DNA of 64,000 nt from PGYR01 sp040264895 (lineage in GTDB: Bacteria > Bacteroidota > Ignavibacteria > Kapaibacteriales > UBA2268). The notes beneath the pieces are model-generated. The model did not search any database. It had not been told where the DNA came from and saw only the letters and a list, made by a program, of their open reading frames with translations. The stretch lies in assembly GCA_040264895.1 (NCBI GenBank), contig JBDQHL010000001.1, positions 1 to 64,000 of the forward strand, in the 5' to 3' direction. Positions within the stretch are counted from its first letter, which is position 1. Every line of letters begins with the position of its first letter. The position numbers and the translations under genes are program-made. Positions 9,429 to 17,908 of this stretch are shown in pieces.

Positions 9429-10320
9429 CAAACCTCAGAAGGCTGGTTTTGTAGCTATAGTAGGAATGCCAAACTCTGGCAAATCGACACTGATGAACTC
9501 TTTGATGGGTGAAAAACTATCTATAGTTACCCCAAAGCCACAAACAACTAGAAAAAATGTATCTGCGATTCTAACACAAGATGAGTCGCAGATTATTTTT
9601 TTAGATACACCTGGTATCCTTCGTCCACGCTACGAAATGCAACGCTCTATGATGAGATTTTTGGACGAGTCATTAGAAGCTGCAGACATAATCTGCGTTA
9701 TCTGGGACTGGGAAAAAGACCAAGATAATATCAATTTACTTGACAAGAAATTCCCATTCTTAGAAAAGTATGATTGTAAAAAAATATTAATATTAAACAA
9801 GGTTGACACTACCAACAATATCAAGAACGTATTACCAGCAATTGAGAAATTCTCCAAATTGGAAGTATTTGATGAGATAGTACCAATATCTGCATTGAAG
9901 TCAGCTAACACAAATGCTCTACTAGAAATATTCAGAAAGTTCCTTCCTGAATCAGAGTTCTACTACCCTGATGATATAATAAGCACTCTGAACGAGAGGT
10001 TCTTCGTTAGTGAGCTAATCAGAGAGAAGATATTCGAGCAACTGAAAGAAGAGATACCTTACTCAACAGAAGTGACAATAACTCAGTTCAAAGAGAGAGA
10101 AAAAGGCAAGTGGTTCATTTCTGCTGACATATTAGTAGAAAGGCAAGGCCAAAAAGGAATAATGATAGGCAAAGGAGGCACTATGCTCAAGCGTATAGGT
10201 GCAAATGCCCGAAAAGATATAGAAGCCCACCTACAAGCAAAAGTATTCTTAGAACTATTCGTAAAAGTGCGTGATGACTGGCGTAACAAACCCAATATGC
10301 TCAGGTCTCTGGGGTATTAG
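9421..10320 (+). CDS. era: GTPase Era, ribosome assembly
   Basis: Era binds the 3' end of 16S rRNA and acts in 30S subunit maturation. The G1 loop GMPNSGKS, G3 DTPG and G4 NKVD are all present, and the C-terminal KH domain shows the expected VERQGQKGIMIGKGG and GANARKDIE blocks. The length of about 300 residues is normal. The ATG at 9421 (MSNKPQKAG) is preferred as the family-like N-terminus; it overlaps the DUF3098 stop by 8 bases. An earlier in-frame ATG at 9409 would add four residues. Confidence 0.93.
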   Translation: MSNKPQKAGFVAIVGMPNSGKSTLMNSLMGEKLSIVTPKPQTTRKNVSAILTQDESQIIFLDTPGILRPRYEMQRSMMRFLDESLEAADIICVIWDWEKDQDNINLLDKKFPFLEKYDCKKILILNKVDTTNNIKNVLPAIEKFSKLEVFDEIVPISALKSANTNALLEIFRKFLPESEFYYPDDIISTLNERFFVSELIREKIFEQLKEEIPYSTEVTITQFKEREKGKWFISADILVERQGQKGIMIGKGGTMLKRIGANARKDIEAHLQAKVFLELFVKVRDDWRNKPNMLRSLGY

Positions 10321-10396
10321 GACAATCTTTCAGTTTATTTAATTTTCTCAATTATTAGTTGCTTAGGGGCTTCAATTAACTTTTTCTAAAATTACT

Positions 10397-10438
10397 TATA
10401 TTTGTATTATTAGTAGGATATACGAATGTTTGTATATC
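10397..10438 (+). promoter_or_regulatory. Promoter-like box and inverted repeat upstream of mrr
   Basis: TATATTTG (10397-10404) fits the TAnnTTTG -7 element. About 12 bases downstream lies the inverted repeat GATATAC / GTATATC (10417-10423 and 10432-10438), placed where a repressor could block the transcription start of the Mrr endonuclease. The operator role is inferred. Confidence 0.35.
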
Positions 10439-10478
10439 AATGTAGTTTGGCTTAAATAAAAAATAGCAGAGTTATTAT

Positions 10479-11375
10479 ATGGAATTACCTAAGTATCACG
10501 AAACTTTTATGCCGATTTTGGAAACGTTAAGTTCGATTGAATCAATAAGCAGTCGAGAATTAGCAATAAGAGTTTGTGACAAATATTATTCGGACTTACC
10601 AAAAGTACTTTTAGATAAGAAAACAAGTACTGGAGCCAATACCTTGATTGACCGAATACTCTGGGGAAAGTCTTATCTGAAAATGGGCAAGTTTGTATTC
10701 TATCCGAAAAGAGGAATGGTACAAATCGGAGAAAAAGGGAAACAAGCTTATGCAAGTGGAAAATTACTTCTGTCGGACTTACAAAATGACCCTGATTTCA
10801 TTCAACATCGTTTATCAGTTAAAAGCAAAAAAGATGATAAAACAGAATTAGAAACTGTTGACGTTGACAATGCATCACCCCAGGACCTAATCGATACTGG
10901 ATTTGAAACAATTGAAACAGAAGTTAAAACCGAGCTTCTTGATAAACTTAAAGAACTTGACCCTTACTTCTTTGAAAAGGTTATTTTGATTTTACTCAAA
11001 AGAATGGGTTATGGAGATTTTATTGAAACATCAAAATCAGGAGATGGCGGAATTGATGGAATCATAAACGAGGACAAACTTGGACTTGAAAAAATTTATA
11101 CACAAGCAAAAAGATACAATGAAAATAAAGTGCGTGAAAAGGATATAAGAAATTTCATAGGTGCAATGAGTGGAGATACATCAAAAGGAGTTTTTATAAC
11201 GACATCTACATTTGACGATTCAGCGATTAGGAAAGCAAGAGAGGCTCATCATTCAATTATACTGATTGATGGACCTAAACTGGTGGACTTAATGCATCAA
11301 TACAGTGTTGGTGTTCAAGTAAAGATGATTTATGAAGTAAAAGAAATTGACAATGATTTCTTTGAAGGTGAATAA
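10479..11375 (+). CDS. mrr: Mrr-type restriction endonuclease (type IV)
   Basis: A 298-residue nuclease with an N-terminal winged-helix Mrr_N domain (about residues 1-100) and a C-terminal PD-(D/E)xK Mrr catalytic domain (about 155-280). Catalytic residues are visible in FFEKV (Glu166), GDGGID (Asp193) and QAK (209-211). Mrr enzymes cut modified foreign DNA. No methyltransferase or specificity gene accompanies it, consistent with a stand-alone type IV system. It lies between non-coding flanks, and the downstream sequence looks like part of a mobile cassette tail, so recent acquisition is likely. Confidence 0.88.
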   Translation: MELPKYHETFMPILETLSSIESISSRELAIRVCDKYYSDLPKVLLDKKTSTGANTLIDRILWGKSYLKMGKFVFYPKRGMVQIGEKGKQAYASGKLLLSDLQNDPDFIQHRLSVKSKKDDKTELETVDVDNASPQDLIDTGFETIETEVKTELLDKLKELDPYFFEKVILILLKRMGYGDFIETSKSGDGGIDGIINEDKLGLEKIYTQAKRYNENKVREKDIRNFIGAMSGDTSKGVFITTSTFDDSAIRKAREAHHSIILIDGPKLVDLMHQYSVGVQVKMIYEVKEIDNDFFEGE

Positions 11376-11390
11376 AAGAATAACTAAGCC

Positions 11391-11466
11391 CAACATTGGC
11401 TATAAGTAATTGCTGGTTCTTTACTAATTTGGAAATTTCTGCGGTTGCTGAGCTTTATAGTTGCCC
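11391..11466. repeat. Palindrome arm downstream of mrr, possible cassette remnant
   Basis: GGCTATAA (11399-11406) is the inverse of TTATAG-TT-GCC (11456-11466), so the block can fold into a long imperfect hairpin. From memory, blocks beginning GCCCAACA-TGGCTATAAG recur after unrelated orphan genes in flavobacterial genomes; I cannot confirm this here. No coding potential was seen. The rest of 11467-11524 holds only a small hairpin (CAAAG / CTTTG). Confidence 0.4.
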
Positions 11467-11524
11467 TTTCACAAAGTTTCACTTTGAAAAGCTCACTGAT
11501 CACAATGAGTATTTAATATATCAA

Positions 11525-11570
11525 TCCTCCCCAGTCTGAATAAATTCAGAAAGCCCCTCCGAAGGGGCAC
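11525..11570 (-). repeat. 46-bp dispersed repeat, copy A
   Basis: Read on the minus strand, it holds a GC-rich hairpin (GCCCCTTCGGAGGGGC), then a second palindrome (TCTGAATTTATTCAGA), then GGGGAGGA. It begins 12 bases beyond the stop of the FMN reductase gene in the same orientation, where it could also act as a terminator-like hairpin. Copies B (42471-42516) and C (43673-43718) have the same length and fold. Confidence 0.8.
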
Positions 11571-11581
11571 AAATATTACAC

Positions 11582-12289
11582 TTACCTATACTCAGGATTC
11601 TCGAAATTCCATTTAGTAACGTCATCCCACTCTTTGCGTGAGTTACCGTAGTTGTCATAGCCATTGTTCAGTTTCAGCATTTTAGCTAAGTGCATTAGAT
11701 TGTAAGCCATGAATGTGGTGTTTCTGTTAGTGAAGTCATTGTCCTTGGCCCCAGAATCCTCATCTAGGTAGCTTGGTCCTGGACCTACTTCACCTATCCA
11801 GCCAGCATCTGCTTGTGGTGGCACTGTGTAGCCCAAATGTTGGAGTGAGTAGAGAATACTCATGGAGCAGTGTTTCACTCCGTCCTCGTTACCAGTTATT
11901 ATACATCCACCTGCCTTTCCGTAATACAGATATTGCCCTTTGTCATTCAGCTTCCCACTCATAGCATATAGTCTTTCAATCAGCTTAGTAGCCTCTGATG
12001 ACCTTTCCCCAAGCCAAATAGGAGTACCAATAATTAGTATGTCGGCAGCATAAATCTTATCGAATAGCTCAGGCCACTCATCTGTATCCCATCCATATTC
12101 AGTCATATCAGGATAAACATCTGGTGCTACATCGTGATCAACAAACCGAATATTATCGACTGTTACGCCTTCCTTTATCATTATATTTTTGGATAAATCC
12201 ATAAGCCCTTGGGTGTGGCTTTTACGAGGAGATTTTTTTAGGGTGCAATTTACGTACATTACGGCTAGGTCAGAAAAATCGTGTGGTAT
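11582..12289 (-). CDS. NADPH-dependent FMN reductase / flavodoxin-fold oxidoreductase, possible ATA start
   Basis: A flavodoxin-fold NAD(P)H:flavin oxidoreductase. Recognisable family blocks are YVNCTLKKSPRKSHTQGL (phosphate loop), IIGTPIWLGERSS, GGCIITGNEDGVKHC and the C-terminal FENPEYR. The first in-frame ATG is at 12259 (225 residues), but it has no ribosome site. Conserved-looking sequence (PHDFSDLAV) continues upstream in frame to an ATA at 12287-12289, with AGGAG eight bases before it. A stop lies further upstream and no ATG, GTG or TTG intervenes. The longer 235-residue form is given here; if AUA is not used, the gene starts at 12259. Substrate unknown. Confidence 0.75.
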   Translation of the reverse strand: MPHDFSDLAVMYVNCTLKKSPRKSHTQGLMDLSKNIMIKEGVTVDNIRFVDHDVAPDVYPDMTEYGWDTDEWPELFDKIYAADILIIGTPIWLGERSSEATKLIERLYAMSGKLNDKGQYLYYGKAGGCIITGNEDGVKHCSMSILYSLQHLGYTVPPQADAGWIGEVGPGPSYLDEDSGAKDNDFTNRNTTFMAYNLMHLAKMLKLNNGYDNYGNSRKEWDDVTKWNFENPEYR

Positions 12290-12386
12290 AACTTTTACTC
12301 CTAGTAATGATAAATTCTATTATACAAACGAGTAAAAAAGCAAAATCAGTGCATAGTGCAATGATTTTTACTTGTCAAACTGTCAG

Positions 12387-13859
12387 TTACTTACCTTTTC
12401 TCTTGCGGTGCGATTTATTCTTATTGCTTCGCTTGGAGTAATTGCCTTGATGGTTCTTCTTGCTTTTGCCCTTGGCTTGGCCTCTGTTACCACCACGTCT
12501 TCTTCCACCTCGGCCACCGCCGCCACCACCTTTTTGCTCGGTGTCGTTCAGGTCTTTCGAGCCATCTGTTCTTAGTTTATCTAATTCTATTACTAATAGT
12601 TTTTCTATTAACTCTTCCTTGCTAACATCTTCGAAAATTCTATTAGCATCAGATTTCATTTTCTTAGTTACTTTGCCGACAGTGCTTGTGTTATGAACCT
12701 TCACACACCAATCTTCTATTCTAACTTTAGAAATATCTTCAGCATTTGGAATAAATATTCTCTCGAACTTAATGCCTAGTTGCTTCTCTAATTTGTGTAC
12801 TCTATGCTTTTCTCTACCACTAACAAAAGTCAATGATATACCACTTTTCCCAGCTCTACCAGTTCTACCACTTCTGTGAGTGTAGTATGAGTTATCGTCA
12901 GGCAATGAGTGGTGAATAACGTGAGTCAAATCGTCAACATCAATCCCCCGCGCTGCAACGTCAGTTGCAATCAATACGTGAAGCTCATGCTTACGGAAAC
13001 GACGCATAACTCTATCTCTCTGAGCTTGCGACAAATCACCGTGCAAAGCATCTGCTTTGTAATGATCTTCCAATAATCTCTCTGCCAAATCTTGAGTTTC
13101 CCTCTTAGTACGGCAGAAAACCACACCACGCATATCGGGAGTAATATCCAATATTCTGGTCAAAGCTTCAGTTTTGTCCGAATGCCTAACCAATGCATAA
13201 TAGTGATCGATATCAGTGTTTACTTCGTTCTTTGGATTAATCTGCACTTCTGCAGGGTGTTCCATATACTTCTTAACTATCTTTCTTATCTCGTTAGGCA
13301 TAGTAGCCGAAAAAAGCCAAGTGTTCTTGTAGTCAGGAGTATAGCTAAGAATCTTATCTATGTCTTCCTTGAAGCCCATGTTTAGCATTTCGTCAGCTTC
13401 GTCCAATACTAAGTAACGTATGCTTTCTAACTTTATCGCCTTTCTTTTAATCAAGTCAATCAAACGACCTGGAGTTGCAATAATAACGTGTTGAGTTTTC
13501 TTCAGAGCTTTCATCTGATTCTGAATAGATGCACCACCATATACGGCAAGCACATTGATTCGCTCTTGATATTTACTATACTTAAATAGCTGATTAGCTA
13601 TCTGTTGCCCCAACTCTCTTGTAGGTGCCAAAATAAGAGCTTGAGTAGCTTTCTGAGCAGGATCTAATCTTTCGAGAAGTGGCAATCCAAAAGCAGCGGT
13701 TTTACCTGTACCAGTCTGTGCTAACCCAATAAAATCTCTGTTTTCGGTTAGTAGTTGTGGGATTGCTTTTTCTTGTATTTCTGTAGGAGTTTCGAATCCG
13801 AGTTCGCGTACGGCTTCCAGAAGATTGTCTGAAAGGCCTAATTGATCAAATTTTATCAA
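12387..13859 (-). CDS. DEAD-box ATP-dependent RNA helicase
   Basis: A 490-residue RNA helicase of the RhlE/CsdA group. Motifs in order are the Q motif GFETPTEIQ (21-29), Walker A AQTGTGKT (47-54), PTRELGQQ, TPGRLIDL, DEAD in LDEADEMLNMGF, SAT, ARGIDVDDL and HRSGRTGRAG. The C-terminal 50 residues are rich in Gly, Arg and Lys, typical of an RNA-binding tail. A role in ribosome assembly, mRNA turnover or cold adaptation is likely; the substrate is not shown by sequence. It is transcribed alone, and its GC-rich tail produces long open frames on the opposite strand that are not genes. Confidence 0.92.
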   Translation of the reverse strand: MIKFDQLGLSDNLLEAVRELGFETPTEIQEKAIPQLLTENRDFIGLAQTGTGKTAAFGLPLLERLDPAQKATQALILAPTRELGQQIANQLFKYSKYQERINVLAVYGGASIQNQMKALKKTQHVIIATPGRLIDLIKRKAIKLESIRYLVLDEADEMLNMGFKEDIDKILSYTPDYKNTWLFSATMPNEIRKIVKKYMEHPAEVQINPKNEVNTDIDHYYALVRHSDKTEALTRILDITPDMRGVVFCRTKRETQDLAERLLEDHYKADALHGDLSQAQRDRVMRRFRKHELHVLIATDVAARGIDVDDLTHVIHHSLPDDNSYYTHRSGRTGRAGKSGISLTFVSGREKHRVHKLEKQLGIKFERIFIPNAEDISKVRIEDWCVKVHNTSTVGKVTKKMKSDANRIFEDVSKEELIEKLLVIELDKLRTDGSKDLNDTEQKGGGGGGRGGRRRGGNRGQAKGKSKKNHQGNYSKRSNKNKSHRKRKGK

Positions 13860-13995
13860 AAAAATTCACTTATATAATTTAGAATAATCTCAAAGTTAAG
13901 GAATAATTATATCAAAGGTGCTAAATATCGAAAAATACTGTTATTTAAGTATATTTTTTAAAGCGATTTGGGCAGCTTTTGATTATGTTCTGTGT

Positions 13996-14196
13996 TTATT
14001 CATCACCAGGAAAGGCATGTTTTTTTAGCTTATAAGTGGCAAAGCCAAACAAAGAAGTTATTATAATTTTACCTGTTAAATACCCAAAACCAAACTCAGT
14101 AAGTCGTTCATAGTCAAACAATACTATACTCATTACATTTAATAATAGGATCAATGTAATAATTGCAGATATAAAAAAAAGGAGTTTCATAGGCAT
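13996..14196 (-). CDS. Small membrane protein, unknown function
   Basis: Sixty-six residues with two hydrophobic segments (about 4-27 and 39-57) and a charged C-terminal tail. I recognise no family. It lies downstream of the Bor-like lipoprotein gene in the same direction, separated by a perfect 12-bp hairpin. A second ATG two codons in (MKLLFF) may be the true start. Confidence 0.45.
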   Translation of the reverse strand: MPMKLLFFISAIITLILLLNVMSIVLFDYERLTEFGFGYLTGKIIITSLFGFATYKLKKHAFPGDE

Positions 14197-14202
14197 TAAG
14201 GT

Positions 14203-14232
14203 TTATGAGAGAGCAATTAAGCTCTCTCATAA
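14203..14232. repeat. Perfect 12-bp stem-loop between two small genes
   Basis: TTATGAGAGAGC and GCTCTCTCATAA are exact inverses around AATTAA. On the minus strand no T-run follows, so a standard terminator is unlikely; mRNA processing, attenuation or 3'-end protection for the upstream lipoprotein transcript are possible. Confidence 0.6.
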
Positions 14233-14243
14233 AAAAAAGAAAT

Positions 14244-14540
14244 TTATCTTGTTACTGTTGTTGTTGTTGGAGCATAAAGTCCAAACGTTAAGGCATTTAC
14301 CAATCCATTAACAAATGTGTGTCTTGTATAGATTGTATAGTTTTTTGCACCAGATGCCATTTCTCTAGTGTCAGATACACCAACAGGTGCAAGACCATAT
14401 ACTACATAGTGATTCCATTGTGTTTCTGAGATTGTTCCCTGAGCTCCCTCTCCTACATGCATTGTATGAGAATAGCAAGAAGTAAGTAAGATTGATGCCA
14501 CAAACAATGACCCAATCAATTTCATAGATTTAGATAACAT
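14244..14540 (-). CDS. Bor-like lipoprotein
   Basis: A 98-residue predicted lipoprotein with signal peptide and lipobox LLTSC. The mature part follows the Bor pattern (phage lambda Bor / Iss relatives): a WNHYVVYGLAP strand, a central YTIYTRHTFVNGLV and a final LTFGLYAPTTTTV. Bor proteins sit in the outer membrane and can contribute to serum resistance in enterobacteria; their role in free-living bacteria is unknown. The assignment rests on the spacing of these blocks. Confidence 0.65.
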   Translation of the reverse strand: MLSKSMKLIGSLFVASILLTSCYSHTMHVGEGAQGTISETQWNHYVVYGLAPVGVSDTREMASGAKNYTIYTRHTFVNGLVNALTFGLYAPTTTTVTR

Positions 14541-14638
14541 AATATACCTTAGATTTATTAAAAATAATAATTAATACATTTGAAATGTAATGTAAATATA
14601 AGTAAGTTATCTAGATTCTGCAAATAAATTTAGATTGA

Positions 14639-15613
14639 CTAATTCTCACGGCTAACAATAAAGTCTGCCAAATCACGGAGTGGCTTAGAATCATTTAATT
14701 CAGAGATGCTTTCTAGACTTGTGATTGCTTCCGAAATGAAATAATTTGCCTTTGCTTCAGTATATTCTATCCCTTTGTGCTGTTTAGCATAGTCTATTAC
14801 ATACTTGACTTGCTTATTTGACAAATCGCCTTTTCTTATCATTTTTCTTATCTTTTTTGCCTCTTTTGGAGTGCTGTTTTCAAAAGCATGAATAAGTGGA
14901 AGTGTAATTTTCTTTTCTTTTATATCATTTCCAACTGGCTTACCAATCAGTGAGCTTGTAGATAGATAGTCAAACAAGTCGTCTTTTAGCTGAAAAGCCA
15001 TACCTATATTTTCACCAAACTCTTCCATTTTCCTTATGGTTTCTTGGTCATTGGTAACACTAGCAGCACCAATTTTAGTACAAGTAGATAGTAGAGCCGC
15101 AGTTTTATCAGATATTATTCTGTAATAAACTTCTTCAGTAATTTTCTTCGTTTTAATGACTTCTATAGCTTGTAGCTCTCCCTCACTCATTCTTTTTACA
15201 GCTTTACTGGTGTAATCAAGGAAACTTGTTTCGTTATTTTCAGAGGCAATTATAAGTCCCTTGGATAGTAAATAGTCTCCGACCAATACAGCAATTTTAT
15301 TATTCCACTTGTAGTTTATTGAGAGCAATCCACGTCTTGTTTCAGCTCTATCAACTACATCATCGTGAACCAAAGTAGCTGTATGTAGTAACTCTACCAT
15401 AGCTCCACCGATAAAAGTTCTTTGGTTTATCTCTCCCAATGCCTTAGCGGTGTGAAATACAAGATTAGGTCTTATTCGTTTTCCTTTCTTTTTCGTGAGG
15501 TAACGTAACACTATATCAAGAAGAGCAACATCCGTTTTCATCAGCCCTTTGAAATAGCTGTCAAACTCGTCTAACTCATCCTTTATTGGCCTGCTTATTT
15601 CTTTTAAGCTCAT
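14639..15613 (-). CDS. Long-chain polyprenyl diphosphate synthase
   Basis: A 324-residue trans-isoprenyl synthase. The first aspartate-rich motif is LVHDDVVDRAETRR and the second is FQLKDDLFDY, which bind the Mg2+-diphosphate substrates. Length and the small residues before the first motif fit a heptaprenyl/octaprenyl (quinone side-chain) enzyme rather than a GGPP synthase, but chain length is inferred. It is the last gene of a gapless three-gene operon: its ATG follows the tatC stop directly (TAGATG). Confidence 0.85.
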   Translation of the reverse strand: MSLKEISRPIKDELDEFDSYFKGLMKTDVALLDIVLRYLTKKKGKRIRPNLVFHTAKALGEINQRTFIGGAMVELLHTATLVHDDVVDRAETRRGLLSINYKWNNKIAVLVGDYLLSKGLIIASENNETSFLDYTSKAVKRMSEGELQAIEVIKTKKITEEVYYRIISDKTAALLSTCTKIGAASVTNDQETIRKMEEFGENIGMAFQLKDDLFDYLSTSSLIGKPVGNDIKEKKITLPLIHAFENSTPKEAKKIRKMIRKGDLSNKQVKYVIDYAKQHKGIEYTEAKANYFISEAITSLESISELNDSKPLRDLADFIVSREN

Positions 15614-16393
15614 CTAGTCATTCTCTTCATTTTTATAGTATTTTTTTATTGAAACTGCTGATATAATTATACTAATCTCATAAAGTATATATATCGGTGA
15701 AGCTACAATTAATTGATTGAACGGATCTGGACTTGGTGTCAATATTGCTGCAATAATTAAGATAATAACTATAGCATGCCTCCTATACTTCTTCAAGAAG
15801 CGAGGAGTAAGCAAACCAAATCGAGACAAAACAAATGACACCATAGGCAATTCGAAAAACACACCTGCCGATAATATCATCAGCATCAGAAAGCCCCAGT
15901 AATCATTGATATCAATCAAATTCCTTATGTTATCAGTACCAAAATTGGCCGAAAATTCTAGCATAGATGGAATCATAACCAAATATGAAAATGAAATTCC
16001 CGCCAAAAAACAGAACGTTGTAAAAAAAGTTATTCGCCTTGCCCAGCCACGTTCGGCAGCATATAGAGCGGGCTCTATAAATTTCCATATCTGATACAAA
16101 ATAAATGGGAATGCTATAATCACTCCCGAAATCAAAATCACTTTAAAATAAAGCATTGGCTTACCAAATACTCTTAGGTTTTGTAAATCAAGGTTTGCTT
16201 CAATTGCTGGCTTCAGTAATATACCATTCATTAATGGCTCTATGAACACGCCCGCAATAGCAGAACCAATTATCACACTTATTATGATGTACATCAGACG
16301 CTTTCTGAGTTCATCTAAGTGATCCATCAGCCCCATGTCTCTGTCATTCGAATCAGCTTCAGGTTCAGTTCCTATTTGTTTTTGTTCGCTCAA
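15614..16393 (-). CDS. tatC: Sec-independent protein translocase TatC
   Basis: A 259-residue integral inner-membrane protein with six predicted helices, the twin-arginine signal receptor of the Tat pathway. The N-terminal MDHLDELRKRL and the conserved FxPFILYQIWKFIEPALY region are hallmarks. The start is TTG (complement of 16391-16393), directly after the fbp TAA, with AGGA four bases upstream. TatA/TatB are not in the window. It lies between fbp and a polyprenyl synthase, all co-transcribed. Confidence 0.92.
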   Translation of the reverse strand: MSEQKQIGTEPEADSNDRDMGLMDHLDELRKRLMYIIISVIIGSAIAGVFIEPLMNGILLKPAIEANLDLQNLRVFGKPMLYFKVILISGVIIAFPFILYQIWKFIEPALYAAERGWARRITFFTTFCFLAGISFSYLVMIPSMLEFSANFGTDNIRNLIDINDYWGFLMLMILSAGVFFELPMVSFVLSRFGLLTPRFLKKYRRHAIVIILIIAAILTPSPDPFNQLIVASPIYILYEISIIISAVSIKKYYKNEEND

Positions 16394-17410
16394 TTATCCT
16401 CTGTCACCATTCAAAAAAGCTTCACATTCTTCAACATCATATTTACTACCTAAGTACAGTGGACTGCGTTGGTGAATATCAGTCGGTTGAATATCCAAAA
16501 TTCTTTCTTTACCATTTGTTGCTTTACCCCCAGCTTGCTCAACAAGCATAGCTAATGGGTTACACTCGTAAACTAATCTTAATTTACCGTTTGGTGAAGT
16601 GCTATCTTCTGGATAAGCAAATATACCACCGTACAGTAAGGTTCTATGAATATCCGCTACTCCCGAGCCAATATACCTTGCAGAATATGGACGCATTCCG
16701 TCGTCTGATTTTTCTTTCAAATGAGCAATATACTTCTTAAACTCTGGATTCCATTTGTAGGTGTTTCCTTCATTCACAGAGTAATATTTTCCTCTCTCTG
16801 GTATTGTTATTCCTTCATAAGAAAGAATAAACTCACCAACCGTTGGGTCATATGTAAAAGCATTTACTCCATTCCCAGTTGTATAAACAAATACTGTACT
16901 ACTTCCATACAGAGCATAACCAGATGCTACCTGCTTGTATCCTGGTTGCAATACATCTTTTTCATTACATTCATCAGAGTTAACTGTCACTCTTTTGTAA
17001 AGTCCAAATATAGTACCAATAGTTACATTTACATCTATGTTAGATGAACCATCGAGTGGGTCAAAAACCATAACATAATTGCCTTTTTCATACTTCTCTG
17101 GTATATGAATAAGATCTTCATTCTCTTCGGATGCCATTACTGCTAATTTGCCGGTGTGGTTCAGAGAGTTAATAATTATTTCATTTGCTAGAACATCTAA
17201 CTTTTTTACTTGCTCACCATGTACATTGGTTGTGTTAGTCATACCAATAATATCATTTATTCCTGCTCTACGTACTTCCCTTGCTATCAGTCTCACTGCA
17301 AAAGTTATATCATGCATAAATGAAGTAAATTCACCAGAAGCATCAGGATGCAAATTTTCTTGCTTTGTAATGAAATTATCAAGTGTTATAAACCGAGATA
17401 CCTTAATCAT
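16394..17410 (-). CDS. fbp: Class I fructose-1,6-bisphosphatase
   Basis: A gluconeogenic phosphatase of 338 residues, the normal class I length. It shows ASEENED and the metal/phosphate motif DPLDGSSNIDVN, plus GTIFGLY, the sugar-binding SARYIGSGVADIHR and the C-terminal GGKATNG. It heads the fbp-tatC-polyprenyl synthase operon with no intergenic bases. An imperfect promoter (TAACTTTC in a TTTG context) may lie about 50 bases upstream. Confidence 0.94.
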   Translation of the reverse strand: MIKVSRFITLDNFITKQENLHPDASGEFTSFMHDITFAVRLIAREVRRAGINDIIGMTNTTNVHGEQVKKLDVLANEIIINSLNHTGKLAVMASEENEDLIHIPEKYEKGNYVMVFDPLDGSSNIDVNVTIGTIFGLYKRVTVNSDECNEKDVLQPGYKQVASGYALYGSSTVFVYTTGNGVNAFTYDPTVGEFILSYEGITIPERGKYYSVNEGNTYKWNPEFKKYIAHLKEKSDDGMRPYSARYIGSGVADIHRTLLYGGIFAYPEDSTSPNGKLRLVYECNPLAMLVEQAGGKATNGKERILDIQPTDIHQRSPLYLGSKYDVEECEAFLNGDRG

Positions 17411-17507
17411 ATCTGTTTTCGTTTTTATGTATAAATAAACTCGAAAGTTAACCTTATTTCATTTCTAAAACAATAGCAAATAATTTAGCTTAAGAGTCCG
17501 TGTAGCG

Positions 17508-17831
17508 CTAGTTTTTTCCTTCTAGTTTGTTTAGATATTTCTTGTCAGTGTAGAATGTTCCAAATGGCAACAAAGAAGCCAGAAATAGAATTAAATTTGT
17601 GCGTAAACTTGTTCCAAATTGATTTCTAATGACTAATACACCAAACACATAAGCAACAAAAAGGAAGCCGTGAGCCATTCCAACTATGTAGTTAGGCAAT
17701 GGCATATCCAACATATATTTCAGAGGCATTGTTACTCCAAAAAGTAGCAAGTAACTAATCCCCTCCAATATTCCAACCGTTCTAAATCGTTTTAGATTTT
17801 TGTACTTATGCTCTTTATCCAACAGCCCCAT
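17508..17831 (-). CDS. DUF3817 family membrane protein
   Basis: A 107-residue membrane protein with three predicted helices. It matches DUF3817: FRTVGILEGISYLLLFGVTMPLKYM is followed by the VGMAHGFLFVAYV helix with its conserved histidine. Function unknown; some relatives are predicted integral-membrane or transporter-associated. It is single, on the minus strand, and divergent from the NmrA-type gene. Confidence 0.75.
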   Translation of the reverse strand: MGLLDKEHKYKNLKRFRTVGILEGISYLLLFGVTMPLKYMLDMPLPNYIVGMAHGFLFVAYVFGVLVIRNQFGTSLRTNLILFLASLLPFGTFYTDKKYLNKLEGKN

Positions 17832-17908
17832 AGTAAGCTCAGATTTATTTATATATTTGTAGATATTACGTTGTATTATATCAACTATTGCTGTTTATAG
17901 GAAAGTAA

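Noticed and set aside
12372..12696. Two proline/threonine/leucine-rich open frames on the plus strand
   Set aside because: They arise from the Gly/Arg/Lys-rich 3' end of the DEAD-box helicase on the other strand.
14639..15613. Polyprenyl synthase as the carotenoid crtE (GGPP synthase)
   Set aside because: It is 47 kb from the carotenoid genes, sits in an fbp-tatC operon, and its motifs fit a long-chain quinone-type enzyme better.
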